From: Pseudovibrio ascidiaceicola
GTDB lineage: Bacteria > Pseudomonadota > Alphaproteobacteria > Rhizobiales > Stappiaceae
DNA: 64,000 bases
Assembly (NCBI RefSeq): GCF_900114245.1
Contig: NZ_FOSK01000003.1
Span: forward strand, 186,001-250,000
Direction of reading: 5' to 3'
This document shows positions 46,686-55,360 of the stretch, piece after piece. How positions within the stretch are numbered: the first letter of the stretch is position 1; each line of letters opens with the position of its first letter. A program made the position numbers and the translations under genes. Under the pieces are notes generated by a model. That model made no database searches. It had not been told where the DNA came from and saw nothing but the letters and a program-made list of their open reading frames with translations.

Positions 46686-47585
46686 TCAGCTTGCTACAAG
46701 CAACTCTTCTTTCGCAGGCTGCACCGCAGCCATGTAATCCTCGATCATCAGCTTAGTGATTTCACCCGGAGCAAAACTGTGCGGTCCGATTTCGGAAACC
46801 GGTGTCACTTCAGCAGCAGATCCTGTCAGGAAGCACTGTTCAAAGCCTTCCATCTCTTCTGGCATGATACGGCGTTCAATTACCTCAATACCGCGAGCAC
46901 GCGCCAGATCAATCAAAGTGCGGCGCGTAATGCCATCAAGGAAGCAATCAGCAATCGGAGTATGAATTGCACCGTCCTTGATGAAGAACACGTTCGCACC
47001 AGTAGCCTCAGCAACACGGCCCTGCCAGTCAAGCATCAGCGCATCAGAATAACCTTTGGCTTCCGCTGCATGCTTCGAAATCGTGCAGATCATGTACAGA
47101 CCAGCAGCCTTTGATTTGAACGGAGCAGTCTTTGGATCAGGACGACGATACTCCGCCAAATCCAGACGAATACCCTTCAAACGTTCTTCTGGAGAGAAGT
47201 AGCTCGGCCACTCCCATGCAGCAATTGCCAAATGGATAGTGTTGGACTGAGCAGAAATGCCCATCATCTCACTGCCGCGCCAAGCAACCGGACGCAGGTA
47301 AGCGTCTGTCAGATTGTTCTCAGTCAGCATCTGTTTACACGCACCGTTAATCTGTTCTTCGCTCCACGGAATAGTGAAGCCCAGAACTTCTGCAGACGCA
47401 TGCAAGCGCTTGGTGTGCTCTTCCAGCTTGAAGATCTCGCCGCCATAGGCGCGTTGACCTTCGAACACACTGCTTCCGTAGTGCAAACCGTGCGTGAGCA
47501 CGTGCACCTTGGCCTCTGACCACGGAACAATTTTTCCATCCAACCAGATTGAGCCTTCTAGTTGATCAAAGGGTATACCCGCCAT
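46686..47585 (-). CDS. ilvE: Branched-chain amino acid aminotransferase
   Basis: 299 residues from ATG 47585, GGAGAAG upstream. Class IV PLP aminotransferase, last step of Leu/Ile/Val synthesis and first step of their breakdown. The PLP-binding lysine is in the SKAAGLYM stretch; FEGQRAYGG and the C-terminal FLTGSAAEVTPV motif are typical. In several alphaproteobacteria ilvE is divergent from the petP-petR genes, as here. Confidence 0.95.
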   Translation of the reverse strand: MAGIPFDQLEGSIWLDGKIVPWSEAKVHVLTHGLHYGSSVFEGQRAYGGEIFKLEEHTKRLHASAEVLGFTIPWSEEQINGACKQMLTENNLTDAYLRPVAWRGSEMMGISAQSNTIHLAIAAWEWPSYFSPEERLKGIRLDLAEYRRPDPKTAPFKSKAAGLYMICTISKHAAEAKGYSDALMLDWQGRVAEATGANVFFIKDGAIHTPIADCFLDGITRRTLIDLARARGIEVIERRIMPEEMEGFEQCFLTGSAAEVTPVSEIGPHSFAPGEITKLMIEDYMAAVQPAKEELLVAS

Positions 47586-47678
47586 TTCTCTTCTCCATAT
47601 GGCGAACAATTCACGGTGCAGGCAAAGCAAGGCCTTGCCAGTCAAGGTGTGTTCTAGCTAAATCAATGAATTCTGAAA

Positions 47679-47731
47679 GGATAGGTGTACAGAGCAGCCG
47701 TATTACAACTACAGATGATCAATACCTATCC
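47679..47731. promoter_or_regulatory. Spaced inverted repeat in the ilvE-petP intergenic region
   Basis: GGATAGGT (47679-47686) and ACCTATCC (47724-47731) are exact inverted copies 37 bases apart (four turns centre to centre), between two divergent genes. This suits a looping or dimeric regulator site, PetP (MarR type) being the nearest candidate. The rest of the 320-base gap shows no gene. Confidence 0.45.
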
Positions 47732-47904
47732 ACGATGTAAAACCGATGAAGAAATTAATTTTTCAACTATTGCGCACATGCGACGTGTTGAGTTCTTTCC
47801 TTTCTTCAGCGATGAGTAACTTGTAACTATCATTCTGAAATAAGTCAACATGACTGACGTATTTTTTGTAAGATTAAAAAATAGGCAGTTATCCGGGACA
47901 GGAA

Positions 47905-48381
47905 ATGAATAAAAAAGACAGCGATTCACCACGGTTTGACCTTATTGAACTGTTTTTCTTCGCTTATCGCGATTTTACGGGTGATCCGGATGTGCTTCTC
48001 GATGAGCTGGGTTTTGGTCGTGCCCATCACCGTGTTCTTCATTTTGTGCACAGAAACCCCGGAATCAGAGTCTCTGACCTGCTCGACATTTTAAAAATCA
48101 CGAAGCAAAGTTTGGGACGTGTTTTGAAACAGTTGGTGGATGATGACTTCATTTGTCAGGAACCAGGAGCGTTGGACCGCCGTCAGCGCCTGCTTTATAC
48201 CACTGAAAAGGGTACAGAATTTTGTGCCCGGTTATCCAAACTCCAATCCCAACGTATTAATAAGGCGATCTCAATGATGCCAGATGGCAGTGATGAGATT
48301 GTCCGCCAGTTTTTATATCTTATGATTGATGAGAATGAACGTAGCGAAGTTGCCCGTCTCATCACCAAACAAACAGATTGA
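47905..48381 (+). CDS. petP: MarR family regulator, PetP-like
   Basis: 158 residues, ACAGGA upstream. Winged helix-turn-helix of MarR type at about 45-110, with the recognition helix in LKITKQSLGRVLKQLVDD and the wing in DRRQRLLYTT. The order MarR-type regulator, then OmpR-type regulator, matches petP-petR of Rhodobacter capsulatus, where the pair lies before the cytochrome bc1 genes. petABC is not in this window. The petR-like gene starts 9 bases after the stop. Confidence 0.82.
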   Translation: MNKKDSDSPRFDLIELFFFAYRDFTGDPDVLLDELGFGRAHHRVLHFVHRNPGIRVSDLLDILKITKQSLGRVLKQLVDDDFICQEPGALDRRQRLLYTTEKGTEFCARLSKLQSQRINKAISMMPDGSDEIVRQFLYLMIDENERSEVARLITKQTD

Positions 48382-48390
48382 GGAATTACC

Positions 48391-49092
48391 GTGGCCCGCT
48401 CTGCTCTTCTGGAAGATGATGCACCTCACATTCTCCTGATTGATGATGACAGTCGTATCCGCGACCTGCTCCAAAGGTTTCTCGGTGAAAGTGGATTTCG
48501 GGTAACCGTCGCAAGAGACGCAGAAGAAGCCCGTCGCAGATTATCCGGCCTGGAGTTCGACCTGCTCATTCTGGACGTCATGATGCCAGGCGAAAGCGGA
48601 ATTGAGCTCGCAAAAGACCTGCGCCGTTCCAAAGCTGTCCCTATCCTCATGCTTACAGCTCGCTCCGATATTGAAGATCGGATTGAGGGACTGGAAGCTG
48701 GTGTCGACGATTATGTCTCAAAACCGTTTGAACCACGCGAATTGCTCCTTAGAATTTCTGCCATCCTCCGCAGAGGTGGCCCAAAGCCAAAAATGAAGCT
48801 CGAAGTCTTGGCGTTCGGCCCGTTCCAATACAACGCAGAACGCGGCGAACTGAAACGCAATGACGAGCATGTCCGCCTGACAGACCGTGAAAAGCAGATC
48901 CTCAACACCTTCGCAGAAAAACCTGGTCAAACTGTAGCACGAACTGATCTGGTGGGAGCAGATGCTGCACTTGGCGAGCGCACAATCGACGTTCAGGTGA
49001 ACCGCTTGAGAAGAAAGATTGAGGAAGACCCCGGCAATCCCTTGTACCTGCAGACTGTGCGTGGGATAGGTTATCGGCTTATTACCAACTAG
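48391..49092 (+). CDS. petR: OmpR-family response regulator, PetR-like
   Basis: 233 residues from GTG 48391, GAGGAA upstream. Receiver domain (about 12-127) with acidic pocket DDD at 18-20, phospho-acceptor Asp62 (LILDVMMPG), the Thr in MLTARS and Lys in SKPF; winged-helix DNA-binding domain about 140-232, ending QTVRGIGYRL. Lies in an operon with a MarR regulator and a sensor kinase. Confidence 0.9.
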   Translation: MARSALLEDDAPHILLIDDDSRIRDLLQRFLGESGFRVTVARDAEEARRRLSGLEFDLLILDVMMPGESGIELAKDLRRSKAVPILMLTARSDIEDRIEGLEAGVDDYVSKPFEPRELLLRISAILRRGGPKPKMKLEVLAFGPFQYNAERGELKRNDEHVRLTDREKQILNTFAEKPGQTVARTDLVGADAALGERTIDVQVNRLRRKIEEDPGNPLYLQTVRGIGYRLITN

Positions 49093-49136
49093 CTGCCATT
49101 ATATCAGCCAGCACACACGCAATCAGCGAGAGGACG

Positions 49137-50519
49137 ATGGGCTTTTCAAACCGGTTCACACTCCCACAATGGATCAGAACGCTCTTAAAGCCCTACTTCG
49201 CGGTGACAAGCTGGCTGCACTATCGGCTACCGAAGGGCCTTTATGTCCGTGCACTGCTGATCATCGTCATCCCTTTCCTGATCCTGCAATCAGTCCTCGC
49301 TTTCGTTTTCATGGAGCGCCACTACGATCTGGTCACGCGCCGCCTGTCTGAGGCGGTGGTTCGGCAGATTGCTGCTGTTGTCGACATGACTGAAACCTAC
49401 AATCATGACGACAACTACGCGACACTGAAGCAAATCAGCGCGGGTGCACTGGGTCTATCCGTTACAGTTCTTCCCAAAGAACCTCTACCACCACCAAAAC
49501 CAAGACCGCTATTTGATCTGGTGGATCGGTACATGACCCGTGAAATTGCTGCACGCATTGGCAAACCGTTTTGGATTGATACCGTCGGCGCTTCAAAGTA
49601 CGTCGAAATCCGCATCCAGCTCGAAGACAAAACGCTTCGTATCATCGCCCGTCGCAGCCAGACCTATGCGTCGAACTCCCATATCTTCATCGTCTGGATG
49701 GTCGCCACCTCGCTGGTTCTGATCATCATCGCGGTCTTATTCCTTAGAAACCAAATCCGGCCAATCGAGCAACTGGCAGACGCTGCTGAGGAGTTTGGCA
49801 AGGGTCGGCAAGTCTCCAATTTCCGCCCACATGGCGCTCGTGAAGTCCGCCGTGCGGCTCTTGCTTTCGTTGACATGCGCCGCAGAATTGAGCGCCATGT
49901 TGATCAGCGTACGACCATGCTTGCTGGTGTCAGCCATGACCTGCGAACCATCCTCACGCGGTTCCGTCTTGAGCTTGCTCTGCTTCCTCAATCTCCTGAG
50001 GCGGATGCTCTGCGTAAAGACGTCGACGAAATGAACCGCATGCTGGAGGACTATCTCTCCTTCTCCAAAGGCTATGGTGACGAGCCGCCTGCCCCAGTCG
50101 ATATCTCGCTCATGCTTGAAGATCTGGAGGTTGAGGCAGAGGTTGTTGGTGCAGACGTTGCATCCTCCTTCGACGGAGATCCACTTGTCATCGTCAAAGG
50201 CCGAGCCTTCCGGCGCTGTCTGCTGAACGTGATTTCCAATGCCGCACGCTATGGCAAGACGCTGCGCATCAAGGGCAATCGAACACCTGACTGGCTGATT
50301 ATCACAGTTGATGATGATGGCCCGGGCATCCCGCGTGAAGAACGAGAGAACGTCTTCCGTCCTTTCCACAGGCTGGATACGGCCCGCAATCAGGACAGCG
50401 GTGGCTCAGGCCTCGGCCTGGCGATTGCAAGAGATATTGTGAGAAGTCACGGGGGGGAAATCTTCTTGCGTCAATCTCCACTGGGCGGCCTGCGCGTTCG
50501 CATACGCATTCCGATCTAG
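49137..50519 (+). CDS. Sensor histidine kinase
   Basis: 460 residues. Two membrane helices (about 39-60 and 182-203) bracket a periplasmic domain with a Pro-rich loop (KEPLPPPKPRP). Then HAMP (NQIRPIEQLADAAEEFGKG), the phospho-acceptor His267 in GVSHDLRTILTRF, and an HATPase domain with N (NVISNAARYG), G1 (DDDGPGIP), F (FRPFHRL) and G2 (GGSGLGLAI) boxes. Like EnvZ it has HDLRT after the histidine. Follows its regulator by 44 bases; the stimulus is unknown. Confidence 0.93.
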   Translation: MGFSNRFTLPQWIRTLLKPYFAVTSWLHYRLPKGLYVRALLIIVIPFLILQSVLAFVFMERHYDLVTRRLSEAVVRQIAAVVDMTETYNHDDNYATLKQISAGALGLSVTVLPKEPLPPPKPRPLFDLVDRYMTREIAARIGKPFWIDTVGASKYVEIRIQLEDKTLRIIARRSQTYASNSHIFIVWMVATSLVLIIIAVLFLRNQIRPIEQLADAAEEFGKGRQVSNFRPHGAREVRRAALAFVDMRRRIERHVDQRTTMLAGVSHDLRTILTRFRLELALLPQSPEADALRKDVDEMNRMLEDYLSFSKGYGDEPPAPVDISLMLEDLEVEAEVVGADVASSFDGDPLVIVKGRAFRRCLLNVISNAARYGKTLRIKGNRTPDWLIITVDDDGPGIPREERENVFRPFHRLDTARNQDSGGSGLGLAIARDIVRSHGGEIFLRQSPLGGLRVRIRIPI

Positions 50520-51078
50520 CCCACAATGTACAGGACATGCGAAGAGCACCACATGACCTGTCATGCAGTGTTGAACCAGAGTTCCCGAAGGTCGGGATGA
50601 GCAAGGCGGCAGGCAATACCTGCGCTATTTATTAGTAATGAGTCTTCGGCAGTGGCTGCTCGCCTCGCCCGGGCTTTCTTTGGATGAACAACGTCGCCTC
50701 TTTTGCCTATAAGGCACGATAGCCGGTTTCCCGGAAAGACAATGGCTTATCCAGTCAGGTTTCCCTGACCAAACAGTTCCTCCGTCTTTGACAAATACCT
50801 TCGCAAAAACAGGTTCCCCTGCCGGTGCTCGTGTATCTATCACCGCATGATACCCTATAGTCCTGGGCCCTTCCCCTCAAACCATGCGGTCACGTTTGAA
50901 GTTCGGTTCACCGGACCACCAGAAAGATGCGTTACCTCTTCTGATAGCCCCGCCCAACCCACGCCTCACTGACGGACGGTCCGCCAGCAGCCCGTTGCGT
51001 GGGCATGTCTCTCAGAATATGGGAGAAAACTGGGAGGGGAATAAGTTTTTTGAGACAGTCTTTGCCCCACCCATCGAT
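50520..51078. other. Intergenic stretch, nothing recognised
   Basis: About 560 bases after the kinase gene. A minus-strand frame at 50625-50843 (72 codons) looks unconvincing. The right part begins a run of GC-rich sequence that leads into palindromic repeats. Confidence 0.4.
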
Positions 51079-51510
51079 GTCATCCCGGGCGATGACCCCG
51101 GCCCCATACCCCCAGTGTCAGAGATTGCTCGAACGTCTCAGCAAAATAGTAAAGCAAGCGGTTATGGGTCCCGGGTCTCCGCGACGCTCCGCCCGGGATG
51201 ACACCGAGGAGTGAGGCGCAGGGTGATTTGGGCGTTTGCGGCTTGGTTTTCTGGAGGACATTGAGGGCGCGTGAAGTTTGTTGGATTCCGCATCAAGTGC
51301 AGGATAGCCTTGGTGGTTTTGGGGGCTGCTGTTGCCCACCACCGTCATCCCGCACAAGCGTAGCGCGATGCGGGACCTAGAGCCCCCCCTCTCCCTCGTC
51401 ATCCGCACTTGATGCGGGATCCAGAGCTACACTCACCAACGCCAGCACCTTTCGCACTGGAAACCGGATCAGCGCTCCGCTTTCCCGGCATGACGGTTGA
51501 GGTCCCAGAG
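51079..51510. repeat. Cluster of GC-rich palindromic repeats (family C)
   Basis: GTCATCCCGGGCG (51079-51091) and CGCCCGGGATGAC (51189-51201) are a perfect 13-bp inverted repeat. Further right, CGTCATCCCGCACAAGCG with GATGCGGGA (about 51344-51375) and CATCCGCACTTGATGCGGGA (51401-51420) are related units, and CATGACGG ends the series near 51497. Similar palindromes are scattered in many Hyphomicrobiales and sphingomonad genomes. No coding sequence lies within. Confidence 0.7.
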
Positions 51511-51562
51511 CAACCAACCAGTCACTCTGGATACCCATCACAGTCAACAGAATGCCAGCGTC

Positions 51563-51667
51563 TTACAGCGTATCGCCGAAAAGTGGGAACCGGTTTTCGG
51601 ATAAAGATACGCAAAAATAAAGGCTAAAGCAGTTCAGATGTTTCAACCTAAATACGAACTGCTTTAG
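51563..51667. repeat. Dispersed repeat family A, copy 3 (full length)
   Basis: The most complete copy. Left half: AGCGTATC, then CCGAA followed by AAAAGTGGGAACCGGTTTT-type core and GATACGC (inverted to the start). Right half: GGCTAAAGCAGTTC and GAACTGCTTTAG, an inverted repeat forming a second hairpin. Its right edge contains the stop codon of the csaA gene (TAA on the minus strand). Confidence 0.85.
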
Positions 51668-52020
51668 TGCATCCGGCCACCGTTAGGCACCTTGCTGTCG
51701 GGATGAAGCAGAACGATATCTCCATTCTCATCCGCTAACCCAAGTGTCAAAACTTCAGACATAAATGGCCCGATCTGGCGTGGTGGGAAATTCACAACAG
51801 CAATAACCTGACGACCAACAAGCGCCTCAGGCGTATAGTGAGCAGTGATCTGAGCAGACGTTCTCTTCACACCAATATCATCACCAAAATCAATCTTCAG
51901 TTTGTACGCGGGCTTGCGGGCCTCGGGAAAATCAACGGCTTCAACAACAGTGCCAACACGCACATCCACATTCAAAAAATCATCAATACCGATGGTTTTC
52001 GTATCTTCTTTTTGGTCCAT
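51664..52020 (-). CDS. csaA: tRNA-binding domain protein CsaA
   Basis: 118 residues, a single EMAP/Trbp111-type OB fold that binds tRNA; CsaA was described as a secretion-related chaperone in Bacillus. Recognisable blocks: FLNVDVRVGTVVEAVDFPEARKPAYKL, NFPPRQIGPFMSEVLTLG and the C-terminal LLHPDSKVPNGGR. Acts as a homodimer in the cytoplasm. GAGAA precedes the ATG. The TAA stop is the outer edge of a family A repeat. Confidence 0.93.
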   Translation of the reverse strand: MDQKEDTKTIGIDDFLNVDVRVGTVVEAVDFPEARKPAYKLKIDFGDDIGVKRTSAQITAHYTPEALVGRQVIAVVNFPPRQIGPFMSEVLTLGLADENGDIVLLHPDSKVPNGGRMH

Positions 52021-52046
52021 ATTCTTCTCAATAACTCAAATTACAA

Positions 52047-52149
52047 CGCATCTTTATCCGAAAAGTGGAAACCGATTTTCGAATAAAGGTACACAAAAAC
52101 AAAGGCTAAAGCAGTTCGCGTGTTTCAGCTTAACTACAAACTGCTTTAG
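52047..52149. repeat. Dispersed repeat family A, copy 4
   Basis: Same orientation and two-hairpin layout as copy 3: CATCTTTATCCGAAAAGTGG, ACCGATTTTCGAATAAAGGT, then GGCTAAAGCAGTT and AACTGCTTTAG. The right edge holds the TAA stop of the TetR-type gene. It fills nearly the entire gap between that gene and csaA. Confidence 0.85.
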
Positions 52150-52838
52150 GGACTGGCTTCAGCCCCACCATTCGCAGTTTCAGGTGGAGGTGTGCTTTTA
52201 CCTGCTGGGCGCGAAGGTCTCTGGCACAAACGTCCCAGGCCTTCAATAAAGGGAGCTGCCACTTTCTCAACGCGGCAAGCACGGCCCATCCATTTTTCAC
52301 CGTTCGCTAGCATATCGTCAACGGCAACCATAACTTTCGGGTGCCCCGGTGCGTCATCCTCAAGCCAAACACGAACCAACCGCTCAAAACCCAAAGCCAA
52401 AGCATTGGACATGCCGACACTGCGCAAACCAAATTCTTCAATGCCAGCTGCCACCAGCATCCACTTCATCGAGCGTGTCACCAGCTTGTGCATATGCATG
52501 GCCAAAGCCGGGTCCTTGACCACTGTCTTGCGTAGGTTACGGATCGCCTCTCTATGCGGTTCCATGATATCTAACCGGCACATGAGGACGTCAAACAGCC
52601 GATCACGCCGTGTTTCATCCATAAGGTCAGGATCACGCTCTTTCAGAACTTTCTGGTCAATGTCCTGCATAAAGGCTGCCAGCAGATCCAGCTTTCCATT
52701 GCAACACGCCCGCACCACCTCAATCTTCACACCAGCATTATCTGCGATCGCTGTATAAGTGATCTCTTCAATCCTGTGTGTTTCCAGCAACTCAATAAAA
52801 CTTGCGATGACTTTCTGATGGGTCTTTTCGGTGGGCAT
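52146..52838 (-). CDS. TetR family transcriptional regulator
   Basis: 230 residues from ATG 52838, with AGGAG 6 bases upstream. N-terminal TetR helix-turn-helix (about 8-55: VIASFIELLETHRIEEITYTAIADNAGVKIEVVR) followed by a helical ligand domain. The recognition helix is slightly atypical (VRACCNGKLDLLAAF in place of the usual YYHFGSK-type turn). The C-terminus is a Pro-rich tail (about 210-230). Target and ligand unknown. Confidence 0.8.
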   Translation of the reverse strand: MPTEKTHQKVIASFIELLETHRIEEITYTAIADNAGVKIEVVRACCNGKLDLLAAFMQDIDQKVLKERDPDLMDETRRDRLFDVLMCRLDIMEPHREAIRNLRKTVVKDPALAMHMHKLVTRSMKWMLVAAGIEEFGLRSVGMSNALALGFERLVRVWLEDDAPGHPKVMVAVDDMLANGEKWMGRACRVEKVAAPFIEGLGRLCQRPSRPAGKSTPPPETANGGAEASP

Positions 52839-52865
52839 GGCACGCTCCTGTATGGCCAACACTCC

Positions 52866-52969
52866 AGAGCGCGTTCCGTTTGATTGGCGTCAATCAAACA
52901 CTTAGAACTCGCTCTACTAAAGAAGTTAGAGTGCGGAGCGTGAATGTAAATGAACGCGACCTGCTCTAA
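52866..52969. repeat. Dispersed repeat family B, copy 2
   Basis: Starts AGAGCGCGTTCCGTTTGATT, continues with GGCGTCAATCAAAC (closing an inner hairpin TTTGATTG/CAATCAAA), and ends GTAAATGAACGCGAC-CTGCTCTAA. The two ends are imperfect inverted repeats (GCGTTC/GAACGC). It starts 28 bases upstream of the TetR-type start codon. Confidence 0.82.
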
Positions 52970-53080
52970 CTACGCATCAACACCTAATCATACACACAGG
53001 AGCAACCCAGATACAAAGAAAAAGCCTTAGTCTAGTAACCGAGGCTTTACTTCAATATCGAGCAATTTTGGAACCTGCTG

Positions 53081-53171
53081 AAAGCATATCTCAGAGAAGT
53101 GGAAACTGGTTCTCAGATAAAGATACGCCGCAGCAAAATCTAAAGCACCTCAACAAAGAAGTGCTGTTTTA
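53081..53171. repeat. Dispersed repeat family A, copy 5 (diverged)
   Basis: AAGCATATCTCAGAGAAGTGG, then ACTGGTTCTCAGATAAAGATACGC and a right-hand hairpin CTAAAGCACCTC / GAAGTGCTGTTTTAG. The core is G/A-shifted but collinear with copies 3 and 4. The right edge holds the TAA stop of proC. Confidence 0.72.
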
Positions 53172-53990
53172 GTCAGCAAGTTCTGTGGCGCGATGAGCTG
53201 CCTTTGCAACAGCGTCACTCATCAGGTTTGTCAAAGCGTCATCCCCCATCAGCACGGAAAGTGCAGCTGCTGTCGTACCACCGGGAGAGGTCACATTCTT
53301 ACGCAAAACATCGGCATTCTCAGAAGATTGATGAAGCAGCTCACCAGAGCCTGCAACTGTTCCGCGGGCTAAGGCCTCTGCAAGCTCGGCATTCAGCCCC
53401 AATCGCTGACCAGCCTCGCTCATAGCCTCAACCAGATAGAACACATAGGCAGGACCGGAACCGCTGACAGCTGTTGCCAGATCAATCTGTTCCTCTGCAT
53501 CCACCCAGTAAAACACGCCGATTGTTTCAAGCAGGGAGCTCATCAGAGCCTTTTGCTCATCCTGAACTTCAACCGAAGCATAACCTGCAGTCACACCTCG
53601 CCCTACCTGAGAAGGCGTATTCGGTATCACGCGCACAACAGGCTGCGCAGCTCCAAACGTATCTTTAAAACGCTTGATCGTTGTCCCAGCTGCCACAGAA
53701 AGAATGATGCTGCTCTCATCCGCCACATTGGTGAGTGTTGGCAGCACAGCTTCCATCATTTGCGGTTTGATAGCCATCAGCAACACACCGGCCACAACAC
53801 CTTCTGGCACGCTCTTGTGCCAGGTGATGCTGTTTGCAGTGATGGTTTCAAGGGTGTCAGATGGTGGGTTGGGGTCAACAACCACAACATGCTCAGGTGC
53901 CATACCCTGCTTCATCCAGCCGGCAAGCATGGCACCACCCATTTTGCCTGCTCCAATCAGAACAAGCGGGCGTTCATTCGTTAGTTTCAT
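53169..53990 (-). CDS. proC: Pyrroline-5-carboxylate reductase
   Basis: 273 residues, the usual length. Last step of proline synthesis. Rossmann motif GAGKMGGAM at about 13-21, the central FGAAQPVVRVIPNTP, and the C-terminal signature with SGSGPAYVFYLVEAM and SPGGTTAAALSVL. The start ATG overlaps the stop TGA of the ybjN-domain gene (ATGA), so translation is probably coupled. The stop TAA is provided by a family A repeat. Confidence 0.96.
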   Translation of the reverse strand: MKLTNERPLVLIGAGKMGGAMLAGWMKQGMAPEHVVVVDPNPPSDTLETITANSITWHKSVPEGVVAGVLLMAIKPQMMEAVLPTLTNVADESSIILSVAAGTTIKRFKDTFGAAQPVVRVIPNTPSQVGRGVTAGYASVEVQDEQKALMSSLLETIGVFYWVDAEEQIDLATAVSGSGPAYVFYLVEAMSEAGQRLGLNAELAEALARGTVAGSGELLHQSSENADVLRKNVTSPGGTTAAALSVLMGDDALTNLMSDAVAKAAHRATELAD

Positions 53991-54487
53991 GCATCACCGG
54001 CAGTTTCAAACATCACAGTTTCCATCGCTTCCTGTGCTGTCTTGCCAGCCCACACGACAAACTGGAACGATTGATAATACCGTTCACATGAATCAAGAGA
54101 ATTGGAGAAAAGGACTTCTATCTGAGATGAATTGGCTTCTGCACCACCAGCCAGCAAAAGCGACTGACGGAAAATAACAACACCTTCACGACCCCAGATA
54201 TCAAAGTGACCCATCCACTGCTGCTCGTTAATGAGCGCAAGCAGACGAACAATCTCATCTTTTCTGGGAGCAGGAACCTTGAGGTCGAATGCACTTGCCA
54301 TATGCAGTGCTTCCAACTCTTCCATCCATGAAAAGGTTACGTGGTAATCACACCAAGTCCCTGTAACCGAAATGGAAATCTCGTCATCACCAAGGCGTTC
54401 AAAGGACCAGTCATTACCGGTTGCAAGGTTTTCAATGGTATCAACCGGATTCAGGGGGCGTTCCGTGCCAAACTCAATAAGGCTCAT
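53987..54487 (-). CDS. YbjN domain-containing protein
   Basis: 166 residues from ATG 54487, CCGGAA upstream (GAGGACCGGAAATG). The YbjN domain (about 12-150) resembles type III secretion chaperones in fold; conserved pieces are TWCDYHVTFSWMEELEALHMA, LLALINEQQWMGHFDIW and YYQSFQFVVW. In many alphaproteobacteria this gene precedes proC exactly as here. Role unknown; sometimes linked to stress tolerance. Confidence 0.87.
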   Translation of the reverse strand: MSLIEFGTERPLNPVDTIENLATGNDWSFERLGDDEISISVTGTWCDYHVTFSWMEELEALHMASAFDLKVPAPRKDEIVRLLALINEQQWMGHFDIWGREGVVIFRQSLLLAGGAEANSSQIEVLFSNSLDSCERYYQSFQFVVWAGKTAQEAMETVMFETAGDA

Positions 54488-54768
54488 TTCCGGTCCTCTT
54501 TCCGTTTGAGGAATGGTTTGTCTACCCACTCCGGACGGACGCGGGTTGAGTGATCATGGACCAGACACTTACGTGCTCTTGGATAGAAGCATGTACTACA
54601 AAGGAAGTTCCAGACCGGAACTATTGATGCAGGACATCGAATCCCTTTTTTGCCAATATACCGATAGATTTGGCCTTTCCCCTATAGGGGGAATAGACAG
54701 ATCATTGCGAAAATTGTGGACGACTCAAAGCCGCCCACAGCATATTCACATGTAATTTTCAGCCAAAC

Positions 54769-55053
54769 CTACGCTTTGTCTTCTGGCGCAGCTTTTTCAT
54801 CTAGATCGGCAAGGCGCTTTTCTACTGCTGCAAGGCGCTCTTCAAGCTTTTCAACTTCATCAAGCGCTTTGATCGCCATGTCTTTGACTGTGTCAAACTC
54901 ATCACGCGAAACCAAATCCATATCCGACATGAAACGCTCGGCCTGCGCTCGGAATGCGGTTTCTACTTCCCGCTTGGCACCCTGCGCAACACCAGCGGCA
55001 TCGGTCATCAGCTTTGCAAACTCGTCGAACATGCGATTTGGAGACTGGCTCAT
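54769..55053 (-). CDS. ubiK: Ubiquinone biosynthesis accessory factor UbiK
   Basis: 94 residues from ATG 55053, AGAGGA upstream. BMFP family: an amphipathic N-terminal helix (NRMFDEFAKLMTDAAG) and a C-terminal trimeric coiled coil with heptads (about 60-85: ALDEVEKLEERLAAVEKRL). In E. coli it helps the Ubi complex make ubiquinone and binds lipids. The acidic, lysine-ended tail (DEKAAPEDKA) is variable. Divergent from lgt. Confidence 0.9.
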   Translation of the reverse strand: MSQSPNRMFDEFAKLMTDAAGVAQGAKREVETAFRAQAERFMSDMDLVSRDEFDTVKDMAIKALDEVEKLEERLAAVEKRLADLDEKAAPEDKA

Positions 55054-55239
55054 GGCGTCCTCTTTAAATTTATCTCTTACAAACAAGTATTGGTCCGGCC
55101 CGTCAGTTTCAAGCGCTGAGAGCCGATTTGCACCCAGAACCCTAAAGAACCTGTCAGTAAGATGCCGAAAGCTTGTGTTGAACACCTGCCACAAACCACT
55201 TGACCAAATCCTTCACTTATCGGAATGCTCGCTGAACTG

Positions 55240-55316
55240 AAGCGCATGAGGTTTGATAACCTCCGATCAAACACTTGCAATGCGCTCAAATAAACCGAAT
55301 TAGAGTGAAGTGCGCG
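55240..55316. repeat. Dispersed repeat family B, copy 3 (decayed)
   Basis: AGCGCATGAGGTTTGAT, an inverted CCGATCAAACACTTG and the stretch GAATTAGAGTGAAGTGCGCG match the left two-thirds of family B copies 2 and 4; the right end is missing. It sits between divergent ubiK and lgt, where both promoters must lie. Confidence 0.6.
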
Positions 55317-55360
55317 AGGGCCACTGAGCGCAAGGCACTTTAATAATAGAAGGGTTTCAT

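Noticed and set aside
50625-50843. Minus-strand frame of 72 codons after the kinase gene
   Set aside because: GTG start with no ribosome site, composition unlike the neighbours, and location in a repeat-rich gap; nothing recognisable in the product.
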